A stretch of DNA of 64,000 bases from contig JARLHR010000216.1 of NCBI GenBank assembly GCA_031292145.1, positions 1 through 64,000 of the forward strand, written 5' to 3'. A model generated the notes under the pieces. It made no database searches. It saw nothing but the letters and a program-made list of their open reading frames with translations, and was not told the DNA's origin. The position numbers and the translations under genes are program-made. The DNA comes from Clostridium sp. (GTDB lineage Bacteria; Bacillota; Clostridia; Clostridiales; Clostridiaceae). Positions 25,646-33,957 of the stretch are shown here, piece after piece (within the stretch, counting starts at the first letter, position 1; the number at the start of each line of letters is the position of its first letter).

Positions 25646-26101
25646 TTAAATCATACCATTATTGATCAATAATTCATTATATCTCCTAATAATTAATTCA
25701 CATTGTTCTTTTATATCATTTTTGAAAGAGTAATATCTCCCCATAACAGGCATGTCTATTAAGCCTACGACATTATCATCTTTAATAACAGGTACTAAGT
25801 ATATGCTAAATATTCCAAACACTCCATAACATAACGGATAATCACTATTATCATTTGTATTATCTATTGATATGCTTTTTTGGGTCCTCAAAACCTCTGT
25901 AAGAACTATATCATCCTCGATAATAACTGGATTATTAGCATGATACATCTTCCACTTCTCTAAATTTAGACCTTCAGTATCATTCTTATACACTGGAACT
26001 AACCTATCATCTATAATTGCATGGTATCCAAATTCATCTGTATGTAACACTGTTTTTAATTCATGAAATAGACGTTGTAAAATTTCATCCATGTTCTTCA
26101 C
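25646..26101 (-). CDS. GAF-like domain protein paired with the ThDP enzyme
   Basis: Protein of 151 residues that looks like a single GAF-type sensory domain: amphipathic start helix (MDEILQRLFHELKTVLH), a central TEVLRTQKSISIDNTND segment, and VYLVPVIKDD-type strands (about 100-125) ending in a long helix. No output domain is attached, so it would work as a stand-alone ligand sensor, an inhibitor, or a partner of the enzyme encoded 19 bp downstream. AGCGAGG lies upstream of the start. The family assignment is by pattern only. Confidence 0.6.
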   Translation of the reverse strand: MKNMDEILQRLFHELKTVLHTDEFGYHAIIDDRLVPVYKNDTEGLNLEKWKMYHANNPVIIEDDIVLTEVLRTQKSISIDNTNDNSDYPLCYGVFGIFSIYLVPVIKDDNVVGLIDMPVMGRYYSFKNDIKEQCELIIRRYNELLINNGMI

Positions 26102-26227
26102 CTCGCTTAAATATTTGCAACTTTATCCCTTTTTACTTTTTAAGTAAACTTTTTGAAATACTGAAAATAAACCTATATAATGTTCGAAATGGCAAACAAA
26201 TACTTCCAACACAATAACTAAAGAGAA

Positions 26228-26307
26228 TGCTAGTTAATATTATTATGCTCTTTATAAAAACCATATTTAGTATAATATCTATACTGAATATGGTTTTTAA
26301 ATTTTAA
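26228..26307. repeat. 80-bp duplicated hairpin, copy 2
   Basis: Near-identical to 21897-21976. Here it ends at the stop codon of the minus-strand gene at 26304, so on that strand it forms the gene's terminator: AAAAACCATATT...AATATGGTTTTT, then T-rich sequence. Confidence 0.8.
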
Positions 26308-26654
26308 TTATATGATGTTAACCTATCTTTTAAATTTACATCCTTTTCAATAAGCCATCCTTCTTCTTCACATATACTTCCCCATTGCACTATATCATTT
26401 ATTTCCTCCTTAGTTAACTCAACGGAGATTTTATCAATCACCTTTAAATTTTCCTCGTAATAGCCATTATGCATTTTTAATGCATTTGTTTCTCCTTTTA
26501 AGCCTAGTGAATATAAAGGTTTTCCTTTTGCATCTTTATGATGCGCAACAACATAAAGCCTTACTCCACAATTCCTTTTATCGATTTCTGCACCAATCCC
26601 CCTCACCTCAACTAAAGACCCCAACGGTATGTTATATTTATCCACAAAGTCCAC
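26304..26654 (-). CDS. Hypothetical protein, 116 residues
   Basis: Not recognised. A compact acidic protein begins MDFVDKYNIPLGSLVEVRGI. It has a beta-rich first half (GVRLYVVAHHKDAKGKPLYS, LGLKG) and a helical second half (VELTKEEINDIVQWGSICEE). There is no signal peptide, Cys pairs or membrane segment. GAGAGGAT lies about five bases upstream of the ATG. It is downstream of and on the same strand as the activase gene, with a 108-bp gap, and the duplicated hairpin supplies a terminator. Codon usage and the ribosome site support a real gene. Confidence 0.6.
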   Translation of the reverse strand: MDFVDKYNIPLGSLVEVRGIGAEIDKRNCGVRLYVVAHHKDAKGKPLYSLGLKGETNALKMHNGYYEENLKVIDKISVELTKEEINDIVQWGSICEEEGWLIEKDVNLKDRLTSYN

Positions 26655-26762
26655 ATCCTCTCAAATATAAATTCTATATAAAATTTAATTTTCCTTTATT
26701 TTCAGAAAATTTCCACTATTGTTACTTCTACTATTTTATAACTAAAAGGTATTTTATATACA

Positions 26763-28460
26763 TTAACATTCTTCAAGTCCAAATAGTGCAGCCCCGATTG
26801 CTCCAACTATTTCTGGCTCATCTGAAATAAATAATTTTTCTCCAACCTTTTCTTCTAATGCTTTTACAACACCTATGTTTTGTGCAACTCCACCAGTCAT
26901 CATAAATTCGCTGTCTTTCCCTACTCTTCCAAGAAGGGCATTTGTTCTACTAGCTATCGATTGATTTAAAGCATGGATTATATCAGCTTTTTCTTTATTT
27001 TGTGCAATAAGTGAAATCACTTCTGACTCTGCAAAAACTGAGCACATACTGCTTATTTTTATATCTTCTTTCCAACTTAGTGATTCCGGTCCCATCTCCT
27101 TTATATCTATTTCTAAGGTTCTAGCCATCATTTCTAGAAATCTTCCCGTTCCCGCAGCACACTTATCATTCATCGCAAAGTCAATTACTTCTCCTTTTTC
27201 ATTTAATTTTATGACTTTGCTATCTTGTCCACCAATATCTATTATTGTCCTAATTCTTGGATTCAAGTAATGAGCTCCTTTTCCATGGCAGCTTATTTCT
27301 GTCACTTCCTTATCTGCAAAAGTTATACTTACTCTTCCATAACCTGTAGATACGATTAATGAAAGTATTTCTCTGTTTAATCCTGCCTTTATCAATACTT
27401 CCTCTAATGCCCGTTTCGCACTTTCACTACTTTTAGCACCAGTTCTTACTACCGTATATGCAACAATTTCTTTATTATTGTTAATAATAACAGCATTAGT
27501 TGATGTTGAACCGCTATCAATTCCCATTACATATTTTATGTTATTGCTATTCCCTTCAGCATCCTTGCTTTTTAAGTTATCATTAATATCTTTTTCCATA
27601 TCATCACCTATTTCATTTTTAGCATTTAATGACTCAATAAAAGCCTCAACCCTTGTCTTTATTTGCCCTTCGCATTGTTTCGTATAATCAGTTTCAACTT
27701 TTAATACTGGAATATCATAATTTTCTTTGATATCTGCATATTCATAAGAATAAATATCACAAAATTTAACTGTATGATAAATGATTCCATCTAGATTTTC
27801 CTTTTGCTTCTCAAGGAAATCATTTCTTTCGCTAATGTCTGTCATATGGAGGCATGGCAGCTTACCTAATAAATCGCTTATATATTCATTATAAATATTT
27901 TCACCTTTTAAGTTATATTTTCGTTCGTCTCCAGTACATGAAATGTTAAACAACACATTGGTATTGTACTTTTTTACCAACTCAATTATTCCATCATTAC
28001 ATCTTGCCCCCATAAGCCCTATGTTAATACCACTTGTTGGTTTAATATGATCACATTTTAATGAATCGCATACTTCTTTAAGTTTTTTCTCATGAAATCT
28101 TCTCTGGCTAAACTCTTCATAGGCATGCACCATTTCTTTAACCACATTTTCATAAATTCTTATGGATTCTTCATTGACCTTTCTTGGTAAATCTAACATA
28201 TAAATAAACTTGTTTGGAAAATTATCTTTCAATGTATCATAAAGTCTTCTAGCACTATCGCAGCAACTGGTTAATATTACTCCTTCATAATCATACATAA
28301 TCACATCTTCTAATACACCTTTTACATAGGAACACAAATTATTATGCATCATTGTTTCCGCTTTATCATAGCTTGTTACATTTGGCTCAATTCTCTTAGT
28401 TTCAACTCTAAGGCTTGTAAATATTTCTATTGGAGTGTATTTACATGTATATCCAATCAT
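26763..28460 (-). CDS. Fusion: 2-hydroxyacyl-CoA dehydratase-like domain + activase ATPase
   Basis: Protein of 565 residues joining two families usually encoded separately. Residues about 1-280 resemble the HgdB/HGD-D component (ILTSCCDSARRLYDTLKD, NVLFNISCTGDERKYNLKG). Residues about 308-565 are the ASKHA-fold activase (VMGIDSGSTSTNAVIIN, STGYGRVSITFADKEVTEIS, IIDIGGQDSKVI). The two Cys that hold the bridging [4Fe-4S] cluster of the activase dimer are present, in NDKCAAGTGRF (about 432) and ISSMCSVFAESEV (about 472). The activase uses ATP to drive low-potential electrons into its partner, here presumably the 423-residue protein whose gene overlaps its start by 4 bp. It resembles dehydratase/double-cubane-cluster reductase pairs. 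No acyl-CoA genes are near. Confidence 0.88.
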   Translation of the reverse strand: MIGYTCKYTPIEIFTSLRVETKRIEPNVTSYDKAETMMHNNLCSYVKGVLEDVIMYDYEGVILTSCCDSARRLYDTLKDNFPNKFIYMLDLPRKVNEESIRIYENVVKEMVHAYEEFSQRRFHEKKLKEVCDSLKCDHIKPTSGINIGLMGARCNDGIIELVKKYNTNVLFNISCTGDERKYNLKGENIYNEYISDLLGKLPCLHMTDISERNDFLEKQKENLDGIIYHTVKFCDIYSYEYADIKENYDIPVLKVETDYTKQCEGQIKTRVEAFIESLNAKNEIGDDMEKDINDNLKSKDAEGNSNNIKYVMGIDSGSTSTNAVIINNNKEIVAYTVVRTGAKSSESAKRALEEVLIKAGLNREILSLIVSTGYGRVSITFADKEVTEISCHGKGAHYLNPRIRTIIDIGGQDSKVIKLNEKGEVIDFAMNDKCAAGTGRFLEMMARTLEIDIKEMGPESLSWKEDIKISSMCSVFAESEVISLIAQNKEKADIIHALNQSIASRTNALLGRVGKDSEFMMTGGVAQNIGVVKALEEKVGEKLFISDEPEIVGAIGAALFGLEEC

Positions 28461-29728
28461 TTGTTTCCCTCCATATTCTTTAATATTTCTAAAAATGCTT
28501 CCAACCTAGTTTTTAACTGGCCATCATGACAGTTTCTTCTATCCATACAATCTCCATCTAAAATAAGCATAGGAATATTTTTTTCCTTCATAGCTTGCTT
28601 AAGCTGCATTACTCCCCCAGAAGATTGCTTGCATCCCCAATGGCAGAAATGAATAACAGCTTGAGAACCAAGCTCATCAACAGCTTTTTCAATTGCTTCA
28701 ATCTTTCTTTCATATGAACCATTATATATATTTAAAATAAGTTTTTTGGCTAAAGCCTCCAAAGGCTGCTCTATGTCCAATTCTTCCATATAATCAAAGT
28801 TTGTATCATAGGATTGAATCTGATATTTAGAGTTAAAATTAAAATATTCTTTCATTGTTTCTTGATAATATGGCAACAGATGAACCCAAAATACTTTTAG
28901 TCCATCACTTTCAGGATATTTTTGTATATCTTCTGCTAATAGTTTATAAAAATCATATATTTCCTTTGTTCCTATACCCACATGAGATGCAAAAAGCATG
29001 TACATATGCAAAGTTAAAGAACTTGGATAATATTTTGTGTTTTGAAATTTTAAATATTCTTTAAAAAATTTTTTAGATTCATTTTCTCTTTTTAATATTT
29101 CTTTTAATTTATCTTCATCAAATTTCTTTTTACATTTTTCTTCAAGCATAGAAATCATCTGTTTTAATTGAGTCACAACATATTTTTCATTTTCCACAGA
29201 ATATTCATAAGGAATATCTAATACATATGAATCTAAATTGTGTTTTTCTGCAAGATAACGTATTGTATTAACATTGCCATCGCAACAAGTAGATGTTGTA
29301 AATGCAAATTTAGGCTCTGGCAAAATTCCACTTTCAACAGTTCCAATAAAACCTTTATGATAAGAACACAAAGTTTCTGCCACTCCTATATTTTCAGCAT
29401 ATTCATTTACAAAATCTTCACATTCAAATCCTGACATGAAACAAGACATGCACTCTATTGATAAAGGATTAATGTCAAAGCACTGTAATATTTCTACTGG
29501 AGTAAAAATATTAATCCAAGCAGAATTTTCAGGATTCCTTAATCCTTTCAAAATCGAATTAATAGCAATTAAGTTTAATTCTTTATACGCTTTAGGAACT
29601 TCCTTAGATGATAATTTTACTATTTGTTTTTCAAGAAAAAGTCCCAGTTTAATCATCTTATATGCTATCTTCGGATTAGTTTCAGCTTGTTTTTTCGTTA
29701 ACTCCTCATATTTTTTTACTATGTCCAT
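28457..29728 (-). CDS. 2-hydroxyacyl-CoA dehydratase-like / double-cubane cluster protein
   Basis: Protein of 423 residues of the HgdB/FldB/BcrC superfamily. Conserved Cys are seen in CMSCFMSGFEC (about 94-104), TSTCCDGNVN (about 145-155) and HFCHWGCKQSSGG (about 362-374), candidates for iron-sulfur ligands. In the family such proteins either dehydrate 2-hydroxyacyl-CoA or, as the double-cubane cluster protein, carry an [8Fe-7S] cluster that reduces small molecules after activation by an ATP-dependent partner. It stands alone with the activase fusion (4-bp overlap), with no second dehydratase subunit and no CoA-transferase. This points to the double-cubane type more than to amino-acid fermentation. 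The physiological substrate is unknown. Confidence 0.85.
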   Translation of the reverse strand: MDIVKKYEELTKKQAETNPKIAYKMIKLGLFLEKQIVKLSSKEVPKAYKELNLIAINSILKGLRNPENSAWINIFTPVEILQCFDINPLSIECMSCFMSGFECEDFVNEYAENIGVAETLCSYHKGFIGTVESGILPEPKFAFTTSTCCDGNVNTIRYLAEKHNLDSYVLDIPYEYSVENEKYVVTQLKQMISMLEEKCKKKFDEDKLKEILKRENESKKFFKEYLKFQNTKYYPSSLTLHMYMLFASHVGIGTKEIYDFYKLLAEDIQKYPESDGLKVFWVHLLPYYQETMKEYFNFNSKYQIQSYDTNFDYMEELDIEQPLEALAKKLILNIYNGSYERKIEAIEKAVDELGSQAVIHFCHWGCKQSSGGVMQLKQAMKEKNIPMLILDGDCMDRRNCHDGQLKTRLEAFLEILKNMEGNK

Positions 29729-29893
29729 ACTTCACCTCATTACTATAACTACACACTTACATTGAATATAATGTATACTTTGTTTTATTTTAACTAATTA
29801 TAATTCTATTCCTAAAAAATTCCATAAGCAAATATAAATCTCTTTAATTTTTTTAATATTTTATGAACAACCATATACAGATATCTAAATCAA

Positions 29894-29937
29894 GAATGAG
29901 GCCACTGAAAAACTATTGTTTTTCAGTGGCCTCATTC
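29894..29937. terminator. Perfect 20-bp stem-loop upstream of the dehydratase-like operon
   Basis: GAATGAGGCCACTGAAAAAC pairs perfectly with its reverse complement across a TATT loop. It has no clear external T-run. It lies between the dehydratase-like gene's start and the end of the Cof-type gene, and probably isolates the two units. It may equally be a mobile hairpin. Confidence 0.55.
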
Positions 29938-29948
29938 AGAATTAGACT

Positions 29949-29979
29949 TAGGCACATAAAAGAAAATAACAAGTCCAAG
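29949..29979. repeat. Half copy of the dispersed palindrome
   Basis: TTAGGCACATAAAAGAAAAT followed by AACAAGTCCAA is the left arm of the repeat family. No right arm is found downstream, so it is truncated. Confidence 0.6.
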
Positions 29980-30048
29980 TTGATTGCACAACTACTTTAC
30001 AACTAGGAAACACAATATGTTACTTAGTTCGGTTAGTAACTATATAAA

Positions 30049-30073
30049 TCTAAGTTCACATTTTGGTATCTAT
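30049..30073. repeat. 25-bp sequence shared with 53307-53331
   Basis: TCTAAGTTCACATTTTGGTA followed by TCTAT is identical at the two places, and similarity continues for about 30 bases to the left (a GTTCGGT...AACTATA-type flank). Here it spans the stop codon and last codons of the Cof-type gene. Confidence 0.7.
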
Positions 30074-30808
30074 GTTTTTAAAAATGAATTTTTCTATAGC
30101 TTTAGCAACACCATCATTATCATTAGTATCCGTTACAAAATTTGATTTTTTCTTAACTTCTTCGCTTGCATTTCCCATTGCAATTCCCATACCTGCAAAT
30201 TCTATTGCTGAAATGTCATTTTCACTATCACCAATAGCAATTACTTCTTCTTTGTTTATATTATAATGATCCGCGAGTATTTCAATTGCTTTTCCCTTTG
30301 AAGTCCCTTTTTTAGTGATTTCAATATTATACTTAGATGAACTTGTAATTTCAATTCCCTCTACCTTTTCCAGTTCTTTTCTAAGATAATTTATTTTCTT
30401 TTTATTTCTATTTAAAAAGCCTCGAATTTTTAAATACCACATACCAATTTTTATCTTTAAATCACCACAATACACTTTAAATAAAGAATTAAAAATAGGT
30501 TTTACATTGTATTTTTTAAAAATTTCTAATAACTCTTTACACATCTGCTCATCAATAATACTTTTATGAATAACGTTCTCACCGTATTTTTCTTTGATGA
30601 CTGCCCCTGTGAATGCAATAATAGGCGATTTTAACCCCATTGAATCTGAATAGGCTTCTGCATCAACATAAGTTCTGCCCGTAGTAATAACTATATGAAC
30701 TCCCATGTCATGAGCTTTAATAAGAGTTTTTTTTGAAATATCGCTAATTTTATGCTTACTATTTAAAAGTGTTCCATCCATATCTATACAAATCAATTTA
30801 TATTTCAT
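30056..30808 (-). CDS. Cof-type HAD phosphatase
   Basis: Cytoplasmic sugar-phosphatase-type hydrolase of 250 residues. Motif 1 CIDMDGTLLNSKHKIS (Asp9/Asp11), motif 2 IVITTGRTYVDAEAYSD, a type IIB cap in the middle (about 85-180), motif 3 Lys (ITKKGTSKGKAIEI) and motif 4 AIGDSENDISAIEFAGMGIA are all intact. AGGGGAAG lies six bases before the ATG. The last residues (NIDTKM) lie in a 25-bp sequence repeated at 53.3 kb, so the tail may have been altered by a repeat. The substrate is not predictable; members act on many phosphosugars. Confidence 0.9.
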   Translation of the reverse strand: MKYKLICIDMDGTLLNSKHKISDISKKTLIKAHDMGVHIVITTGRTYVDAEAYSDSMGLKSPIIAFTGAVIKEKYGENVIHKSIIDEQMCKELLEIFKKYNVKPIFNSLFKVYCGDLKIKIGMWYLKIRGFLNRNKKKINYLRKELEKVEGIEITSSSKYNIEITKKGTSKGKAIEILADHYNINKEEVIAIGDSENDISAIEFAGMGIAMGNASEEVKKKSNFVTDTNDNDGVAKAIEKFIFKNIDTKM

Positions 30809-30908
30809 ATTGTACTTCCCCTACAGTTAATGATTCTTTTGTATCTTTTTCAAATAAACCATAAATTTTAATAATTCCTTCTTTAGGGATCTTCAAAAAA
30901 ATAACTAG
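30798..30908 (-). pseudogene. Short coding-like fragment overlapping the Cof-type gene start
   Basis: A 36-residue open stretch after a TGA (VIFLKIPKEGIIKIYGLFEK, then TKESLTVGEVQYEI) ends inside the Cof-type gene. The composition is protein-like, but there is no convincing start or ribosome site. It is probably the tail of a lost gene between the phosphodiesterase and the phosphatase. Not identified. Confidence 0.25.
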
Positions 30909-30927
30909 TCATATTCCTTCAGATCCC

Positions 30928-32232
30928 TTATTGAAAAATCTCTTCAATAACCCTTCCATCTACATTTTTCAATTCCAACCCCAACAGCTTTGCCATAGTT
31001 GGCCCCTCATCTATAAGACCCATTTTTCCAATAACAGCACCCGCTTTTATTCCACATCCTGCTGCCATAAAAACAGTGGTATAATTTTCTTTAAATGGAG
31101 AATATCCATGGGTTGAGCTTGTAATATCATGTAAATGACCAGCTTCATAAGGTTGAATTTCCCTTATAAGCTCACCTTCTAAATAATCTAAAAAATAATA
31201 TCCTTTGTTTGCTTCAAGCATAAGAGCACACTCAGGATCTGCTCCAAGCGCCGATGCTTCATCCCTCGTAAAAATAGCCTCAATACACTTATATTCCTTG
31301 TTAAAGTTATCTATTAAATCTTTAATTTCGCAAATAAGTTTTTCATTTTGAGTATCCTTTACGTATACATAAGCTGAGCCGTCACAGTTCTTAATTATTG
31401 CTCTATAATCTATTATATCCCCTGAAGCATCAACTTTTATATATTCATTATCTTTAAGAAGTATATTTAAGTTTATTATTTTATCTTCATCAATACTGCT
31501 ATGATCCCCTAAAGCTATAACCGTACTATCCTCAAACATGTTATTTTCCTTTAGAGTTTTTATTATATCTCCTAACCTGCTGTCATGTCTTTCAAGTGCT
31601 TCCCTTGCTTCTTTGGAATGAAAACCATAATGATGACGCATAGTATCCAAATCAGTATAGTGAACAAGCGTTATATCCGGCTTTTTTTCTTTTATTGTGT
31701 ATAGAAGTGACTGGTGCGTAAAGTTATCAAGATTAGGCTGGTTTATTCCATCCCTTAAAGCACCAAACTTACTATTAAGAGTAGCTTGAAATAACGGACT
31801 TCCATTAGAAATAGAAACCATTATCTGATTCTTCCAAGGTCTGTTTGCAAATATTTCAGGCATATTATATTGTATCCTTGACTTAGCTGTTACTGGCCAA
31901 AGTAATGCAGCAACCTTCATTCCACTTTTTATTGCAATATCATAAAGAGTTTCTCCCTTTATATACTTTCTCTCCCAATACCAGTCTGGAGATTTTCTGC
32001 CTGGCTGCAGTAGTGTATTATTTATTATCCCATGATTTTTAGGATATTTTCCAGTAACTATTGTAGCATGAGCTGGATAGGTAAGTGTAGGATATATGCT
32101 GTACACTTTTTTGCAGTAAGATGACTCATTAATAAAATTTTTAAAATTGGGTAAAGAATTAATATATTCGAAATCCAAAGTTGACAATCCATCAAAGGAT
32201 ATGACAATCAAATGCTTTGTTATTCTTTTCAT
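30928..32232 (-). CDS. Alkaline-phosphatase-superfamily phosphodiesterase (NPP type)
   Basis: Protein of 434 residues related to nucleotide pyrophosphatase/phosphodiesterases. Two-zinc site residues and nucleophile are visible: VISFDGLS (Asp), the Thr nucleophile in YPTLTYPAHATIVTGKYPKN, YTDLDTMRHHYG (Asp/His), IALGDHSS (Asp/His) and the distal His in AGHLHDITSSTHGYSPF. There is no signal peptide, so it is cytoplasmic. I placed the start at 32232 because GAGGAG lies nine bases upstream. An ATG two codons earlier is only three bases from that site, and a longer frame reaches 32277. Substrate unknown (phosphodiesters or pyrophosphates). Confidence 0.88.
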   Translation of the reverse strand: MKRITKHLIVISFDGLSTLDFEYINSLPNFKNFINESSYCKKVYSIYPTLTYPAHATIVTGKYPKNHGIINNTLLQPGRKSPDWYWERKYIKGETLYDIAIKSGMKVAALLWPVTAKSRIQYNMPEIFANRPWKNQIMVSISNGSPLFQATLNSKFGALRDGINQPNLDNFTHQSLLYTIKEKKPDITLVHYTDLDTMRHHYGFHSKEAREALERHDSRLGDIIKTLKENNMFEDSTVIALGDHSSIDEDKIINLNILLKDNEYIKVDASGDIIDYRAIIKNCDGSAYVYVKDTQNEKLICEIKDLIDNFNKEYKCIEAIFTRDEASALGADPECALMLEANKGYYFLDYLEGELIREIQPYEAGHLHDITSSTHGYSPFKENYTTVFMAAGCGIKAGAVIGKMGLIDEGPTMAKLLGLELKNVDGRVIEEIFQ

Positions 32233-32895
32233 CGACATTAGCTCCTCTATAATTTCTATATACTCTATATTAAGCATCTACTTATCTTAAAAAATCAAAG
32301 TAGTAAGATCTCTATCTTTTTTAATAGAGCTTTTTTAACATCTTTAATACAACCTTAATTTATCATCGTATTTACTAACTATTATAACACGTACAATTCA
32401 CTATTTTATTTAAAACTCACATGTAATAGCACTTATTGTAATATTTTTAACTTTCATAATCCCCTCTTCTATAAAAAGCGCTTTATGTTTAATTATAGTA
32501 TAGCTTTTTATAAAGTAATCTATATATATATTTATTTTACAATTATATAACAGTAATTTAATCTTTCTATTTATTAATATTCTTGTTGCATCTTCTTGTA
32601 TTAATAAATAAACCACCATTTAAATTCATAAACATGTATCTAATTTCAGTTAATTATAGTTAAGGCTAAATTTCGCATTGTTTATCTATTAAAAAATTTA
32701 ATCATACATTCCTCCATAAGTAAACTATAATATAATAAAAAAGCCTCATTATAACAAAATGAATTATTTTTCCATTCTGAATATAATGTGACTTAAGGCA
32801 CATTCAAAAAAATAACAAATCCACCTGCTAGCATATTGGACTTGTTATTTTATTTCATGTGCCTAATTTGTACAAAAAAATTTTTCTCTTATAAT
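32233..32895. other. Intergenic region with a short peptide frame and a repeat
   Basis: Holds a weak hairpin near 32310-32332 (CTCTAT / ATAGAG followed by T-run). It also holds a 15-codon frame at 32457-32410 on the minus strand (MKVKNITISAITCEF), preceded by AGGGG at good spacing and, about 45 bp further up, by a TATAAT-like box. The dispersed palindrome is at 32794-32866. The peptide is too short to call as a gene. Confidence 0.4.
32794..32866. repeat. Dispersed palindromic repeat copy
   Basis: Near-perfect 73-bp palindrome: TAAGGCACATTCAAAAAAAT at left and the matching ATTTTATTTCATGTGCCTAA at right, with inner arms AACAAATCCA / TTGGACTTGT around GCTAGC. It lies 30 bases beyond the stop of the minus-strand lipoprotein gene and can act as its terminator. 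Confidence 0.85.
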
Positions 32896-33411
32896 CTATT
32901 CAGCTGTAATGGTACCAGTCTGAGTACTACGATCATACGTTAATTTAATCTTGACTCCATCTGCATTACAATTTGATAAATCTAATCCTTGAAATTCTAA
33001 AGAATCGCCATTTCCATCAACAGCTTTAAAATCCCATTTTAGATTATTTACATCAACATTAAATGTAGCTTCTATAGCTTTTCCAGGTGAAAATGTTACT
33101 CCATTACCAATAAGATTGTCTCCCCACACATCAACCTTTGTACCAGATGTATATAATTCTGAAAAATCAACATCTGTACCATTTTCAATCGTAACTGGTA
33201 CTTGAACAATTCCTTGATTATTTGTATTTGTTGTCTCAGTAGCTTTAGTAGTCTGTTTAGCAGGTTCTGTAGTTTGGGCAGGTTCTTTTGCTGCTTCAGT
33301 AGTTTTAGCAGGTGCCACTGTATCACTTTTTGAACTGTTACTGCCACATCCTATGAACATTCCACTTGTAACAATTGATAATATCATAATCACTAATAAT
33401 TTTTTTTTCAT
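32896..33411 (-). CDS. Secreted lipoprotein of unknown function
   Basis: Protein of 171 residues. The lipoprotein signal MKKKLLVIMILSIVTSGMFI ends in a GC lipobox. A low-complexity Thr/Lys/Ala/Pro/Glu linker follows (about 25-65), then a beta-rich domain of about 105 residues (VPVTIENGTDVDFSELYTSG ... STQTGTITAE) that looks like an immunoglobulin-type fold. The start at 33411 follows AGGGGGCAG. A longer frame from a TTG would run through that ribosome site. Exposed on the outer membrane face. No family or partner recognised. Confidence 0.7.
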   Translation of the reverse strand: MKKKLLVIMILSIVTSGMFIGCGSNSSKSDTVAPAKTTEAAKEPAQTTEPAKQTTKATETTNTNNQGIVQVPVTIENGTDVDFSELYTSGTKVDVWGDNLIGNGVTFSPGKAIEATFNVDVNNLKWDFKAVDGNGDSLEFQGLDLSNCNADGVKIKLTYDRSTQTGTITAE

Positions 33412-33957
33412 ATATTTCTGCCCCCTAATCAATTTATTAAATTTGTATTTGTCAAATGTTCAGTATAAGCATTGATATAACTATATTTTAGTATAAATTT
33501 TTTTATAAATAATAGAGTATTCCTAAATATTGCTTGTTTTACTTACATTTTAATTATCATCTATTTATTTTTTATTTACTATACCCATTTCGGGTAGTTT
33601 TTTAATTAAGACAAATATATTGTGATAAAATTAAAGTAGTATGGACAAGTTAAATGTTTTATTAACTTGGAGGGATTTAGTGGAGCAGTATAATACAAAG
33701 GCATTATATTTTAATATGGACTTTCCCTCAGATATAACGCTTAAAAGAAAAATGGGAAAATTAATAAAAAAATCCCGTGGATACATAGTCATCCACGGGA
33801 TTAATCTTACAATATACATTTATTTTTCTTAATTGTTACCATAAGACTTAGTAAATTTTCATAAATCCACTTCACTAAATTAATATAATATTGCATTTGT
33901 AACAGCACGTTCTTCTAAGAATTCTTTATCATTGTATACGTATATAGTCTTTTTATA
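33412..33957. other. Intergenic region with a short plus-strand frame and a hairpin
   Basis: A 63-codon plus-strand frame (33641-33832) contains protein-like sequence (LVEQYNTKALYFNMDFPSDI, TLKRKMGKLIKK) but has no ribosome site, and its last third is the terminator hairpin at 33773-33802. It is probably a remnant. Nothing else is recognised. Confidence 0.35.
33773..33802 (-). terminator. Intrinsic terminator, minus strand
   Basis: TCCCGTGGAT pairs with ATCCACGGGA around a short loop and is followed on the minus strand by TTTTTTTATT. It lies about 155 bases past the MgtA stop and probably ends that transcript. Confidence 0.75.

Noticed and set aside
33641-33832. 63-codon plus-strand frame before the mgtA terminator
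   Set aside because: No ribosome site, and its last third is the terminator hairpin. Recorded only as a possible remnant in the intergenic note.
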